A DNA stretch of 64,000 nt from Serinicoccus profundi (GCF_008001015.1 NZ_CP042862.1:1922001-1986000), one strand, 5' to 3'. Positions 41,130 to 50,890 are shown, counted from the stretch's first letter. Numbers and translations: made by a program. Notes: generated from the letters alone by a model not told the origin.

Positions 41130-42010
41130 TCAGGCCGCTCGTGCGGTCGTGTAGATCATCTCAAACTCGACGGGCGTGAGCTTGCCGAGGCCGCGTTGTC
41201 GACGGCGACGGTTGTACTTGGTCTCGATCCAGGTGACGATCGCCAGACGGAGGTTCTCGCGCTTATCCCATCGGCGGTGTCGAGGACGTTCTTCTGCAGC
41301 AGGCTGAAGAAGCTCTCCATGCTGGCGTTGTCCCCGGCCCCGTAGGAGCGGCCCATGGAGCCGACCAGAGCGTTGTTGGCGAGCAGTCGCTGGGTGCGCT
41401 TGGCTCGAAATCGGCCGCCTCTGTCCGAGTGACAGATCGTCGCGACTGGGCTGCGCAGTCCGATCGCGTTGTGCATCGCCGCCCGCGCGAGGCTGCCTTC
41501 CATCCGTATGTCGATGGAGTAGCCGACGATCTTGTTGGAGAACACGTCCTTGATCGCGCAGATGTCGAGCTTGCCCTCCTTGGTGGGATGTTCGGAGATG
41601 TCCCAGAGCCACACCTTGTTCGGCGCGTCGGCCTTGAACTCGTGCCGGATCACTCCGTGCTCGTCGACGACGGCGAGGAGGTCGTCGTGCGGCGGTGGTC
41701 CGGCAGTGCCGGCCTTGGAGCGCTTCTTGTGGTGGCTGGCGGTGATCCCCGCGATGCGGCACAGCCGCAGGACACGGTTCTCCCCGACGGTGATGCCGTA
41801 CTCGGTGTCCAGCTCGTCGGTGAGGAACCGGTAGCCCAAGGTCGCGTCGTCGCCACGTGCCTCGTAGAGGACGTCGATGAGGTGGGCGTCGTCCCAGTCC
41901 CGCTGGGACACGGGCTCTTGGAGCCACTTGTAGTAGCCCTGGGTGGACAGCTTGAGGACCCTGCACGCCACCGCGACCGGCACCCTGATCTGGGCACCGG
42001 CCGCGGCCAT
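41130..42010 (-). pseudogene. IS3-family transposase OrfB (DDE integrase), frameshifted near its end
   Basis: A DDE transposase of the rve type. It starts at the ATG at 42010 after OrfA. The N-terminal helical part has VACRVLKLSTQGYYKWLQEPVSQRDW. The catalytic residues lie in VWLWDISEH, ICHSDRGGRF and NASMESFFS. Near 41277 the frame shifts after KNVLD. The correct C-terminus (WDKRENLRLAIVTWIETKYN to EFEMIYTTARAA) continues in another frame to 41130. The element may thus be inactive unless this is a sequence error. OrfB probably needs a -1 frameshift at GGGAAAA (near 42035) to fuse to OrfA. Confidence 0.85.
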
Positions 42011-42030
42011 CTCACGGACGAGCGGGAAGA

Positions 42031-42318
42031 CTATTTTCCCGGCAAGTTCGCCTGAGACAGGTACGCAGCAGCCCTGCGCAGGACCTCGTTCTCCTGCTCA
42101 AGCAGCCGGATCCGCTTCTTCGCCTCACGCAACTCGACACGATCAGCCTCGCTCAGACCAGGACGGTGACCGTCCTCGATGTCGGCCTTCTGCATCCAGT
42201 TCGTCAACGAGCCTTCGGAGATGCCGAAGTCCTTCGCGACCTGTGACAGCGGTGCGTGGCCCTTGCGGGCCACGGCCACGACGTCATCGCGGAACTCTTT
42301 GGGATAGGGCTTTGCCAC
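42031..42318 (-). CDS. IS3-family transposase OrfA
   Basis: A 95-residue helix-turn-helix and leucine-zipper protein. AKPYPKEFRDDVVAVARKGHAPLSQVAKDFGISEGSLTNWMQKADIEDG is the DNA-binding part, and LREAKKRIRLLEQENEVLRRAAAYL is the zipper. The GTG at 42318 gives the usual AKPYP start. The stop follows GGGAAAATAG. A -1 shift there reads on as KIVFPLVRE into OrfB, the normal IS3 fusion mode. Confidence 0.88.
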   Translation of the reverse strand: MAKPYPKEFRDDVVAVARKGHAPLSQVAKDFGISEGSLTNWMQKADIEDGHRPGLSEADRVELREAKKRIRLLEQENEVLRRAAAYLSQANLPGK

Positions 42319-42502
42319 GGGCACATCCTTCCAGCAAGGACAGATCCTCACAGGTCAGGTGTCAACCAAACTCGGGGCAGTCCCACCCTCCGGGAGTTCG
42401 TCGAGGATCACGCATCTGTCTGGAGGGGATGAGATGCGGCACCGCGGCTACCTGGCCGGTCCTCGGTCGCGCCTGAGCAGAACCCATCCTCGCTCGGATC
42501 TC

Positions 42503-43375
42503 TCAGCTCGCTCTGGCTCGTAGGCGCTGTCCGCCCTCGTCGATCACCATCACTCCCGGCGCGTAGCGTGCGGTGGCGACGTTCGGATGCTGCCGGTAGA
42601 GGTGCGGACCGCCTGGAATCTGGACCACCGAGCCACCGACAGCGGTGGCCGCGTCCACCAACGACGGCACCGGAAACTGGCCTTCGGGGTGAGAGGAGAG
42701 CGACGCCGACGACGTCTCGGGGTGGGTCCATGTATCTCGCAGCGTCGCCCAGTCGCGCGCTCGGACAGCGAAGCACTCAGCCCACGGTTCGTCAGGGCCC
42801 GAGGTCGGTCCGGGGTCCTCCCGTATCCGTCCATCCGCAACGATGTCTCCCAGCCCGCCGGACACCGGGTGCAGGATGCCGTCGGGAGCGTGCAGCTGTA
42901 CGGACGAGCCGGCGTGCCACACCACTGGTCCCGGCGAGGGTGCGTTCATCGCGTGCTCTGCAAACGTCCTCAACAAGCGGTGTCCAGGCAGGCATCGCAC
43001 GTCGAGGTGCACGATGACCTCGGCACCAGCGTCGATGGCCGCATCGATGGCGCGCGTGACCGTTGACACGAACGCGACCCGTGGTGTCCGTCGACTCTCA
43101 TGCCCCTGAATGATGATCGTCTCCCATCGGTCTGATCGGATCGGGAGCTTGTTCCGGTTGAGTTCGCGGTCGCTCACCGCGACAGGCGCATGGATGTCCG
43201 GGCGCCAAACGTTGACCGATAGTCCCTCGACCTGTCCCAAGAGAGCCCCGTGCTCACCGTTAACCACGGTACTGACCGCGAGCCGAGGGCGGTCCCCTCG
43301 GCTCACCCGAGGTAGAGCATCCCAGACCACCCAGACCCACCTCTGCTCTCGCTTGATCATCCATTGGATCGCCAC
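42503..43375 (-). CDS. Divergent GT-A glycosyltransferase-like protein
   Basis: A 290-residue protein with no signal peptide that I only partly recognise. AGAEVIVHLDVRCLPGHRLLRTFAEHA resembles the DxD region of family 2/7 glycosyltransferases, though the canonical DVD reads DVR here. WAECFAVRARDWATLRDTW and LYRQHP resemble their C-terminal acceptor part. Loss of the second Asp may mean altered metal use or inactivity. The GTG at 43375 is assumed, and an ATG at 43360 is possible. It is divergent from a GlgC-like gene, with a palindromic box between them. Confidence 0.5.
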   Translation of the reverse strand: MAIQWMIKREQRWVWVVWDALPRVSRGDRPRLAVSTVVNGEHGALLGQVEGLSVNVWRPDIHAPVAVSDRELNRNKLPIRSDRWETIIIQGHESRRTPRVAFVSTVTRAIDAAIDAGAEVIVHLDVRCLPGHRLLRTFAEHAMNAPSPGPVVWHAGSSVQLHAPDGILHPVSGGLGDIVADGRIREDPGPTSGPDEPWAECFAVRARDWATLRDTWTHPETSSASLSSHPEGQFPVPSLVDAATAVGGSVVQIPGGPHLYRQHPNVATARYAPGVMVIDEGGQRLRARAS

Positions 43376-43379
43376 TCGT

Positions 43380-43394
43380 GATTACACCGTAAGC
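43380..43394. promoter_or_regulatory. Island palindromic box, copy 1
   Basis: GATTACACCGTAAGC follows the pattern GATTAC-N3-GTAANC, shared with 48516-48530 and 51687-51701. It lies five bases upstream of one gene start and 180 before the divergent GlgC-like gene. Confidence 0.5.
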
Positions 43395-43574
43395 ATGAGA
43401 GCGTATGTCGGCGCTCGCAGTGGCACAAATGTGCTCGCGACTGCTCCCCCACCCTGCGTTGAGGCCGCGAACCGTGCCCTACGGCGAGGAGCCGGCGAAG
43501 GGCCAAGGGCCCCTGCAGATCGAAACGAAGGTCGTGGTCGACACACCGGGCGCGCCACCGGGACAGGGGCTAGC

Positions 43575-44828
43575 GTGAGTGCCGTGAGCCTCATCCCCGC
43601 GGACCTCCGGACCCTCGCCGTCGTGCAGGCCGGTGGTCAGGGCAGCCGGATGGACGTCCTGACCCGGGAGCGGGCCAAACCCGCCCTCCCCTTCGCCGCG
43701 AGCCACGCGCTCGTGGACTTCCCGCTCTCGGTCCTGGCGGCTGCCGGGGTGAGCGACGTCTGGGTCTCCGTACAGTTCCAGTCCAGCTCCCTCGACGGCT
43801 ACCTCGCGGGCGGCCGCCCGTGGGACCTCGACCGGACCCGCGGCGGATTCCGCCGTCTCACCCCCGAGGAGGGGTCGGGGACGGCCCACGAGGACGGCTT
43901 CAGCCACGGCAACGCCGACGGTCTCTTCCGGATGCGCGAGGCGATCAGGATCGCCGACCCGCACGTGCTGATCGTCATGTCGGCCGACCACATCTTCAAC
44001 CTCGACCTCCGCCCGGTCGTCGCCGCCCACCTCGACCGCGAGGCGGAGTGCACGGTCGTCACCGCCGAGATCGGGGTGCAGGAGGCGGTGCACAAGGTGG
44101 TGGTCGAGCACGACGACGCGGGACTGGTGAGCGCGGTGCGCGCCAAGCCGTCCTCCACGGAGTCGGGCACCGTCGCCACCGAGATCTTCCTCTACCACCC
44201 GCCGACCCTGCTGGCCCAGCTCGAGCAGCTGCGCGCCGGGCTCCAGGCCACCGCGGACGACGATGACGACACCGGCCTCGGCGACTTCGGCGACCACCTC
44301 CTGCCCTCGCTGGTCCGCCGCGGGCGGGTCCACGCCACCCCGATGAGCGGCTACTGGAAGGACGTCGGGCGACCCCAGGCCTACCTCCAGGCCCACCGCG
44401 ACCTGCTCACGGGCAAGGTCGACGTCTTCGACCACCCGACGCGGCCCATCCTCGGCCAGACCCTCCCCGGCCCGCCCGGCTGGGTCGGTGAGGGCGGCGA
44501 GCTCGTCGAGGCGATGATCGGGCCGGGCTCGCGCGTGCGCGGTCGGGTGGTCCGATCCGTGCTCGGGCGAGGTGTGACGGTGCAGCCCGGCGCGGTCGTC
44601 GAGGACAGCGTGCTGCTCGACGACGTCGTCGTCGAGACCGGCGCCCGGGTGCGGACGAGCATCCTCGACCGCGGCGTCCACGTCGGCCGCGAGGCCACCG
44701 TCGGTGCCGCGCCCGCGGGCACCCGGCTCACCGACGAGGCCATCACCCTCGTCGGCCAGGACAGCCGCGTGCGCCGCGGCACCAGCATCGCCCAAGGCGC
44801 CCGACTGGAGCCCGGCAGCACCACCTGA
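43575..44828 (+). CDS. GlgC-like glucose-1-phosphate nucleotidyltransferase
   Basis: A 417-residue sugar nucleotidyltransferase of the ADP-glucose pyrophosphorylase family. The nucleotide loop is AVVQAGGQGSRMDVLTRERAKPALPFA. MSADHIFNLDL is the catalytic Asp region and SGYWKDVGRPQAYLQAH the sugar-binding part. The C-terminus is a left-handed beta helix (GPGSRVRGRVVRSVLGRGVTVQPGAVVEDSVLL). It is divergent from typical GlgC, so its product (ADP- or GDP-sugar) is uncertain. The neighbouring GT-A-like gene suggests a glycan or compatible-solute role. GTG at 43575 or at 43584 may start it. Confidence 0.75.
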   Translation: MSAVSLIPADLRTLAVVQAGGQGSRMDVLTRERAKPALPFAASHALVDFPLSVLAAAGVSDVWVSVQFQSSSLDGYLAGGRPWDLDRTRGGFRRLTPEEGSGTAHEDGFSHGNADGLFRMREAIRIADPHVLIVMSADHIFNLDLRPVVAAHLDREAECTVVTAEIGVQEAVHKVVVEHDDAGLVSAVRAKPSSTESGTVATEIFLYHPPTLLAQLEQLRAGLQATADDDDDTGLGDFGDHLLPSLVRRGRVHATPMSGYWKDVGRPQAYLQAHRDLLTGKVDVFDHPTRPILGQTLPGPPGWVGEGGELVEAMIGPGSRVRGRVVRSVLGRGVTVQPGAVVEDSVLLDDVVVETGARVRTSILDRGVHVGREATVGAAPAGTRLTDEAITLVGQDSRVRRGTSIAQGARLEPGSTT

Positions 44829-45198
44829 CGCCCCAGAACGTTCGGGCGCACCCCGGTGAACATGTCTAAATTGTGTGGAGAGGGGCACCCGGTCTGCGCC
44901 TCGCTCGCTCACGATCCGCGCCGCGGGCGTGAACCGGTGGGGCAGGGTCCATGTTGTGAGACAGGAGGTGACACCTCAGCGAAGGGTGGTGGTGGGTGGC
45001 CCTTCGTCAGGCGGCCTCGGGTCCGGTTCTCCTGCATCCAGATGACCGTCACGGCTTCTCAGATCTCTTCGTCCACGTCTACTGCTGCTGGGGTCGCAGC
45101 TCGATCATGGCGCCATCGCTTACAGCGGCATAGGCAGTGCGCGTTGCACCGGAAATGCGCCGCGCCGGGGTCGTTTCTGCCGATTCCACGGTCAGGGA
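44829..45198. other. 370-base gap without a recognisable gene
   Basis: Between the GlgC-like gene and the convergent SDR gene I see no open frame with family features and no strong terminator. Lower GC patches such as AACATGTCTAAATTGTGTGGAG suggest remnants of older insertions. Confidence 0.5.
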
Positions 45199-46059
45199 TC
45201 AGAAGACTGGCTTACCACCGGTCACGCCCAGTACCGTGCCGGAGACGTAGCTGGCTTCGTCCGAGGCCAGGAAGACGTACGCCGCAGCGACCTCGACGGG
45301 GTTCCCGGCCCTGCCCAGGGGGGTGTCGGAGCCGAATCCCTCGACCATTTCGGATGACATGGTCGAGGGGATGAGTGGTGTCCAAATCGGGCCGGGTGCG
45401 ACGGCATTGACCCGGGTGCCCCGGGGGCCGAGTTCGGCTGCAAGGTTGACAACCAAGTTGTTGAGGGCGGCCTTGGTCGCGGCGTAGTCGAGCAGGTGGT
45501 CGGACGGAGAGTAGGCCTGCACCGAAGTGGTGATGATGATCGAACCGCCGTCCGCGAGTTCCTTGGCCAACTCGTGGACCAGCCAGAACGGTGAGAACAC
45601 GTTGGTGGCAAAAGTCCGCTCAATCTGTTCGGGTGGGAACTCCTCAAGCGTGTCGTGGGTCATCTGGTAGGCCGCGTTGGCCACCAGCACCTCCAGCCCG
45701 CCCAGAGCCTCGACGGCGTCGGTCGCGAGTCTCTTGTTGGCTTCGTAGGTGCGCAGATCACCAGGGAAGAGATGGGCGGTGCCCCCGGCCTTCTCGACGA
45801 GCACCTTGGTCCGGGCGGCGTCCTCGACCTCCTCAGGCAGGTGAGCGATCGCGAGCGTCGCGCCTTCCTTCGCGAAGGCCAGCGCGACGGCGCGGCCGAT
45901 GCCGGAGTCGCCTCCGGTGAGCAGCACGCGCTTGCCGGGCAATCGGTCGCGCCCGATCCAGGAGTCCTCGCCGTGGTCGGGTACGGGCTTCAGGTCGGCA
46001 ACGGTCCCTGGCCACTGTTGTTCCTGGCCCGGGATGTCGGCCAGCTCGGGTGTGGTCAT
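45199..46059 (-). CDS. Short-chain dehydrogenase/reductase (stress-type SDR)
   Basis: A 286-residue NAD(P)-dependent oxidoreductase of the group found with general-stress proteins. The N-terminal tail (WPGTVADLKPVPDHGEDSW) precedes VLLTGGDSGIGRAVAL, the cofactor site. NAAYQ and the catalytic YAATK are present, and the end is SGTVLGVTGGKPVF. The ATG at 46059 has GGAG at an ideal distance. It follows the large catalase by 55 bases on the same strand, so they form an operon. Confidence 0.88.
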   Translation of the reverse strand: MTTPELADIPGQEQQWPGTVADLKPVPDHGEDSWIGRDRLPGKRVLLTGGDSGIGRAVALAFAKEGATLAIAHLPEEVEDAARTKVLVEKAGGTAHLFPGDLRTYEANKRLATDAVEALGGLEVLVANAAYQMTHDTLEEFPPEQIERTFATNVFSPFWLVHELAKELADGGSIIITTSVQAYSPSDHLLDYAATKAALNNLVVNLAAELGPRGTRVNAVAPGPIWTPLIPSTMSSEMVEGFGSDTPLGRAGNPVEVAAAYVFLASDEASYVSGTVLGVTGGKPVF

Positions 46060-46114
46060 GGTGTCTCCTTCGAAAGGGGTATGAGGTAGGTCGGCGGTTT
46101 CGCGGGTGGCCGAC

Positions 46115-48325
46115 TCAGACGTCACGCTCCCAGCGACGCAGGCTGGCCAGAGCCGCTACGAAGGCCTCGGGCTCGACCGAGCCGAGGTCGTGACACGCCT
46201 GGTCGAGCTTCCCGGCGACGCCGGCGACCGACAGCAGCGGCTGCGCGCCCTCGACATACCCGATGTGCTTGTAGTGCGAGAACGCGTCGGACACGAAGTC
46301 CTTGACTGCTGGGTGGCGCGACAGCTCGGTCGCGCACTCGCCCGCGGCGAGCAGTGCCACCGCGTCGAACAGGACTGAGGGGGCGCCGTCGATCTTGTGG
46401 TCGACGGGGGTCCTGGAACGCTTGCCCTTCAGCCGCACGCCTCCGACCCGCAGTCCGATCGTCTCGACAGTGCCGCCGACTCCTTCGACCGCACCGGTGA
46501 CGGCCCCGAGCAAGTCGGGGTCGGTGTCGTCGGAGACGAGCACGCCGAGCTTGCGGCCGGCGAACGACTTCGGGGCGCGAGACGTCATCGAGAGCGCAGG
46601 CGAGGGCGGTAGGTCATGCCGCGGGGGCACAGCCGGTTCGGTGGCCTCGGGCAGGTCGATCCCGAGCCCGTCGGCGACAGCCGCAGCCAGGTCCTCGTCG
46701 GCGTTGCGCAGGTTGGCGACCATCCTCTCGCGGATGGCCGGGATCTCGACCTTGGAGAGCTCGAAGACGTAGGCCATCCGGATGTGCTCCTGCTCGGGAG
46801 TGCTCTGGGAGCGGTAGAACAGTCCCGCCTGGCTGTAGTGGTCGGCGAACGACTCGGCGCGGATGCGGCGGGTGTCACCCGCTTCCGGAGGCTCCACTGT
46901 CCGGAAGCCGGCCTGCCGGTCGGCCCGGGGCCCACCGGCGGCGCCGGTGAAGGAGTTGGGCTCGTAGTTGGCCCGCCCCGCCTGCCGACCCATCTGCATG
47001 TGACCGTCACGCTGGAAATGCATGACCGGGCAGCGCGGGGCGTTGACCGGAAGCTCGCTGAAGTTGGTCGAGCCCAGGCGCTTGAGCTGGGTGTCGAGGT
47101 AGGAGAAGCTGCGGCCCTGCAGCAGCGGGTCGTTGGAGAAGTCGATGCCGGGCACGATGTTCTGCGTCATGAAGGCGACCTGCTCGGTCTCGGCGAAGAC
47201 GTTATCGACGACCCGGTTCAGTTGCATGGTGCCGATGAAGCGCAGCGGCACTTGCTCCTCAGGGATGATCTTGGTCGGGTCGAGGACGTCGAACTCGAAG
47301 GAGTCGGCGAACTCGTCGTCGAAGACCTGCACCGCTAGATCCCATTCGGGGTAGTCGCCGGATTGAATCGCGTTCCACAGGTCACGGCGGTGGTAGTCGG
47401 GGTCGGAACCGTTGATCTTGACGGCCTCGTTCCAGACCACCGATTGCAGGCCCTGCTTGGGTATCCAGTGGAACTTGACGAAGGCGCTCGCCCCTTCGGC
47501 GTCGACGAAGCGGTAGGTGTGCACGCCGAAGCCCTGCATGAAACGGAAGGACCTCGGGATCGCCCGGTCGGACATGAGCCACATGAGCATGTGGGTCGAC
47601 TCCGGCATGAGGGAGACGAAGTCCCAGAAGGTGTCGTGGGCGGATGCCGCCTGCGGCCAACCGCGGTCCTGCTCCTCCTTGACGGCATGGACGAGGTCGG
47701 GAAACTTCATCGCGTCCTGGATAAAGAAGACCGGCATGTTGTTGCCGACCAGGTCCCAGTTGCCCTCGTCGGTGTAGAACTTCACCGCAAAGCCGCGCAC
47801 GTCTCTGGGGACGTCGAAGGAGCCAAGATTCCCCGCGACGGTGGAGAACCGGACGAAGAGCGGCGTCTCCTTGCCCTTGCTGAAGACCGAGGCACGGGTC
47901 AGGTCGGAGATGTCCTCGGTGGCGGTGAACGTCCCATGCGCGCCATAGCCGCGGGCATGGACGACGCGCTCGGGGATGCGCTCATGGTCGAAGTGGAAGA
48001 GCTTGTCACGCAGGACGTGGTCCTCGAGCAGAACTGGCCCACGCTCGCCGACCTTGAGGGAGTTCTGGTCATCGGAGAGCGGGTGGCCCTGGGAGTCGGT
48101 CATGACGGGTCTGCCGTCTCCCGGCAACTGGTGAAGTTCGCCCGCTGCCCCCGGTTCTGTGCGGTCGGTGTGGACCGGGTTGTCCGCCGCGGCACCGGCG
48201 TTGGTGGGGGTCGGCGGCCGCGGAGGTGCCGGGGCCTGGGGGTATCCCGGCAGGTGCGGACCACCTCTCTCGCGGGCAGGGCGCTCCTGGTCGGTCGGCG
48301 TCGCGGGCAACTTCTTGGTGGCCAT
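46115..48325 (-). CDS. katE: Large-subunit catalase (HPII/KatE type)
   Basis: A 736-residue clade II catalase. An N-terminal Pro/Thr-rich extension (1-95) leads to the catalase core, with the active His in [20 protein letters not shown]. The Asn is in [10 protein letters not shown] and the haem Tyr in [17 protein letters not shown]-terminal flavodoxin/DJ-1-like domain (about 590-736) includes [19 protein letters not shown]. The ATG at 48325 has GGAGAG upstream. It is divergent from the PRC-barrel gene across 249 bases that hold a palindromic box. It is island-borne and distinct from the core catalase at 762-2330. Confidence 0.93.
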   Translation of the reverse strand: MATKKLPATPTDQERPARERGGPHLPGYPQAPAPPRPPTPTNAGAAADNPVHTDRTEPGAAGELHQLPGDGRPVMTDSQGHPLSDDQNSLKVGERGPVLLEDHVLRDKLFHFDHERIPERVVHARGYGAHGTFTATEDISDLTRASVFSKGKETPLFVRFSTVAGNLGSFDVPRDVRGFAVKFYTDEGNWDLVGNNMPVFFIQDAMKFPDLVHAVKEEQDRGWPQAASAHDTFWDFVSLMPESTHMLMWLMSDRAIPRSFRFMQGFGVHTYRFVDAEGASAFVKFHWIPKQGLQSVVWNEAVKINGSDPDYHRRDLWNAIQSGDYPEWDLAVQVFDDEFADSFEFDVLDPTKIIPEEQVPLRFIGTMQLNRVVDNVFAETEQVAFMTQNIVPGIDFSNDPLLQGRSFSYLDTQLKRLGSTNFSELPVNAPRCPVMHFQRDGHMQMGRQAGRANYEPNSFTGAAGGPRADRQAGFRTVEPPEAGDTRRIRAESFADHYSQAGLFYRSQSTPEQEHIRMAYVFELSKVEIPAIRERMVANLRNADEDLAAAVADGLGIDLPEATEPAVPPRHDLPPSPALSMTSRAPKSFAGRKLGVLVSDDTDPDLLGAVTGAVEGVGGTVETIGLRVGGVRLKGKRSRTPVDHKIDGAPSVLFDAVALLAAGECATELSRHPAVKDFVSDAFSHYKHIGYVEGAQPLLSVAGVAGKLDQACHDLGSVEPEAFVAALASLRRWERDV

Positions 48326-48515
48326 CGTCTCTCCACAAGGTTGGTTCGGGATCCGTCGGAGGAGCCGCCGGAACTTCCACGCTAGGACCTGCTCGGGCGC
48401 ACGTCGCGGCGAGCAGCCCGCCCACCCCATGGAGCGACCTGCCCGACGCCCCGCGCATACGACACGAGGCCAGGTGCGTCCTGGCTGGGTTGCGAGGCGG
48501 GGGGTCCCGGTCTAC

Positions 48516-48530
48516 GTTTACGACGTAATC
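48516..48530. promoter_or_regulatory. Island palindromic box, copy 2
   Basis: GTTTACGACGTAATC lies in the divergent promoter region of katE and the PRC-barrel gene, 44 bases before the latter's start. It matches the other two boxes at G-TTAC-N3-GTAA-C. A stress sigma factor promoter (GTTT-N-GGGT) also comes to mind because GGGTCG follows, but the spacing is short. Confidence 0.55.
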
Positions 48531-48574
48531 TCGGGTCGCGTTGGGCGCCCGTTTCAGAGCGAGAGGTGTCAGTC

Positions 48575-49390
48575 ATGACGAGTCAGGATCAGATCCAGTC
48601 CCTACAGAACGAGGGCGTGGTGGTGGACCAGAATGGCGAGAAGGTCGGCAAGGTCGGTCAGGTGTACCTCGACGACACCAGCGGGGAACCCACGTGGGTG
48701 ACGGTCAAGACTGGGCTCTTCGGAACGTCGGAGTCCTTCGTCCCGTTGCATGGCGCGTCGGTGCAGGATGGGCAGGTGCGGGTGCCGTACAACGCGGACA
48801 TGGTTAAGAACGCCCCCCGGGTCGAGGCCGATGGCAGCATCACTCCCGAGGAAGAGCGTGAGCTGTTCGCGTACTACGACGTCAACGGCCTCGCTGCCCA
48901 GGCCCCAGGACGCGACGCTGATGAGGACGCGCGCGGCAGGGAGACCAACGGGCAGATTCGTGAGGGCCGCGAGGGTGGGGACCGTCCGAGCCAGGAGGGT
49001 GCCGACATGATCCGTTCCGAGGAGCAGGTGCAGGTCGGCACGGAGCGGGTCGCGACGGGCAAGGCCCGCTTGCGCAAGTACGTGGTCACCGAGAACGTGA
49101 CCACCACGGTGCCGGTGCAGCGTGAAGAGGTGCGCATCGAGCGAGAGCCGGTCACCGAGGGTGACCAGGCCTCGATGGGTGAGGGTGAGCTGGGTGAGGA
49201 CGAGCAGGAGATCACGCTGAGCGAGGACCGGGTCGTGGTGGACAAGGAGACCGTGCCGGTGGAGAAGGTACGGCTGGACACCGAAACCGTGACCGAGGAC
49301 CGTCAGGTCACGGAGGAGGTCCGCAAGGAGCAGATCGACACTGACCTGCCGCAGGACGGGCCGGGCCAGGATCACCGCGACGGTCGGTGA
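48575..49390 (+). CDS. PRC-barrel and DUF2382 domain protein
   Basis: A 271-residue stress-associated protein. The N-terminal PRC-barrel (about 5-75) includes VVVDQNGEKVGKVGQVYLDDTSGEPTWVTV. A charged linker leads to the C-terminal DUF2382 repeat region (SEEQVQVGTERVATGKARLRKYVVTENVT, then DRVVVDKETVPVEKVRL). Such proteins are abundant in desiccation- and radiation-tolerant actinobacteria; the mechanism is unknown. GAGAGG upstream supports the ATG at 48575. A GTG at 48566 is possible. Confidence 0.9.
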   Translation: MTSQDQIQSLQNEGVVVDQNGEKVGKVGQVYLDDTSGEPTWVTVKTGLFGTSESFVPLHGASVQDGQVRVPYNADMVKNAPRVEADGSITPEEERELFAYYDVNGLAAQAPGRDADEDARGRETNGQIREGREGGDRPSQEGADMIRSEEQVQVGTERVATGKARLRKYVVTENVTTTVPVQREEVRIEREPVTEGDQASMGEGELGEDEQEITLSEDRVVVDKETVPVEKVRLDTETVTEDRQVTEEVRKEQIDTDLPQDGPGQDHRDGR

Positions 49391-49406
49391 GAACCTCAGC
49401 ACCATG

Positions 49407-49448
49407 ACAAGGGCTGCCCCCGCCATCGCTGGTGGGGGCAGCCCTTGT
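49407..49448. terminator. Strong bidirectional terminator
   Basis: A 19-bp stem (15 perfect pairs starting ACAAGGGCTGCCCCC, then one G-U and three pairs) has the tetraloop TCGC. It lies between the convergent PRC-barrel and YihY genes. Confidence 0.85.
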
Positions 49449-49487
49449 GGTTCATACCCCCGGCTGTGGGGGTCGAGCGGTGGTGGG

Positions 49488-50564
49488 TCAGGGCGCCTCG
49501 CCGGGGTCGGTGGTGTCCCCGGAGCTGCGACGCAGGGCCCGACCCTTCTCCTGGTCGGCCTGTTCTTTCTCCGCGCCCGCGACGATCTTCGTATCATCAC
49601 GCGGGGGCAGCTTGATGTCCTCCTCCGCCTCGATGCCGGCGATGAGCTGGCGAGACCGCTCCAGCTCGGCGTCGACCTCGGCGCCCAGGAGCAGCGCGAG
49701 GTTGGTGATCCACAGGTAGAGCAGGAAGATGATCACGCCGGCGAAGGACCCGTAGGTCGCGCCGTAGCTGGAGAAGTTGGCGATGTAGAAGCCGAAGGCC
49801 ACCGAGATGAGGACCCAGACGAGGATCGCGAAGGCCGCACCGATGCTCAGCCACCGGAACTTCGGCTGCTTCACGTTGGGCGTGGTGTAGTACAGCATCG
49901 CCACAATGAGCATGACCAGCACGAGAACGACCGGCCACTTGGCGATGCGCCATACGGTGACCACGGTGGATCCCAGACCGACGGCCTCGCCGACCGCCGT
50001 CGCGACCGGACCGGACAGGACCAGCATGAGCGCCACCAGCACCACCATGACGACCATGACCAGGGTGATGAGCAGCATGACCGGGCGCAGCTTCCAGACC
50101 GGTCGCCCCTCCTCGATCTCGTAGACCGTGTTCATCGCGCGGCTGAAGGCAGTGACATAGCCGGAGGCCGACCACAGCGCGGTCGCCAGACCGATGACCA
50201 GCGCCAGCCCGGCACCCGGAGAGGTGGCCAGCGACTGCACCACAGGCTCCAAGGTCGAGGCGCCGGACTCACCCAGCACGCCACTGAGCAGCGGCATCAC
50301 CGTGTTGACGACCTGCTGGCTCTGCCCGACCAGCCCCAGCAGCGAGAAGATCGCGATGAGCGCCGGGAAGATGGCCAGCACCGCGTAGTAGGTCAGCGCC
50401 GCGGCGAGGTCAGTGCACTGGTCGTCCAGGAACTCCCGGATCGCCTTCCCGGCGGTGTATCTCCACGCCGGCCCCGTCATCTCGGCGGGCGAGTCCGGCT
50501 TGTCCTCGCGTTCCGGGTCCGGAGCATCAGCCTGCGTCGCCGCGCGGTCGGCGGTCCGGCTCAT
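49488..50564 (-). CDS. YihY/BrkB-family inner-membrane protein
   Basis: A 358-residue membrane protein of the YihY (formerly RNase BN) family with about six hydrophobic segments. AALTYYAVLAIFPALIAIFSLLG and FGFYIANFSSYGATYGSFAGVIIFLLYLWI are the conserved parts. Tails are charged and cytoplasmic. The transport substrate is unknown. The ATG at 50564 overlaps the DUF3618 stop (ATGA). It is the last gene of a four-gene envelope operon (51580 to 49488). Confidence 0.9.
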   Translation of the reverse strand: MSRTADRAATQADAPDPEREDKPDSPAEMTGPAWRYTAGKAIREFLDDQCTDLAAALTYYAVLAIFPALIAIFSLLGLVGQSQQVVNTVMPLLSGVLGESGASTLEPVVQSLATSPGAGLALVIGLATALWSASGYVTAFSRAMNTVYEIEEGRPVWKLRPVMLLITLVMVVMVVLVALMLVLSGPVATAVGEAVGLGSTVVTVWRIAKWPVVLVLVMLIVAMLYYTTPNVKQPKFRWLSIGAAFAILVWVLISVAFGFYIANFSSYGATYGSFAGVIIFLLYLWITNLALLLGAEVDAELERSRQLIAGIEAEEDIKLPPRDDTKIVAGAEKEQADQEKGRALRRSSGDTTDPGEAP

Positions 50565-50890
50565 CGACGGGCCCACCGGACGACACCGATGATCAGCACC
50601 ACCGCAGCGACGGCACCCGAAACTGGTGCCAGCACGCTCAGCACGTCTCGGTGGTCATCGCTCTGCAACCGGGCCCTGGCCTCGTGCAGCCCGGTGCTGG
50701 CTCGTGTCTTGACCGACTCGACCTTGAGCTGGGCCTGCTTCTTCACGTCCAGCCGCTCGGTCAACTCATCAACGGTGTTACCCAGCTCCTGCCGATGTCT
50801 GGCGATGTCGGCCTCGATCTGCTCGGGGCCCTGACTGGTGTCGTCCTGCTCGGCTTGGGTGCCATGACTGTCGTTCGGTGGGGTGCTCAT
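50561..50890 (-). CDS. DUF3618 membrane-anchored protein
   Basis: A 109-residue protein. The DUF3618 core GPEQIEADIARHRQELGNTVDELTERLDVKKQAQ is followed by a C-terminal membrane helix (VSGAVAAVVLIIGVV). Such proteins are encoded with DUF1469 and YtxH-like genes and are thought to act at the membrane under stress. It overlaps both neighbours by four bases. Confidence 0.88.
   Translation of the reverse strand: MSTPPNDSHGTQAEQDDTSQGPEQIEADIARHRQELGNTVDELTERLDVKKQAQLKVESVKTRASTGLHEARARLQSDDHRDVLSVLAPVSGAVAAVVLIIGVVRWARR

Larger units (their letters stand above)
41087..42385 (-). mobile_element. IS3-family insertion sequence
   Basis: 1299 bases bounded by 27-base imperfect inverted repeats. The left end, 41087-41113, starts TGGGACTTCCC. 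The right end, 42359-42385, is the complement of TGGGACTGCCC. Both arms end in TGGTTGACAC. It encodes OrfA and OrfB on the minus strand. No target duplication is seen (CTA left, CCC right), which suggests a rearrangement after insertion. It sits 54 bases inside the left island border. Confidence 0.85.

Noticed and set aside
48516-48538. Sigma-B type promoter GTTTAC...GGGTCG before the PRC-barrel gene
   Set aside because: The spacer is only 11 bases and the other two copies of the box lack a GGGT element, so I favour an operator.
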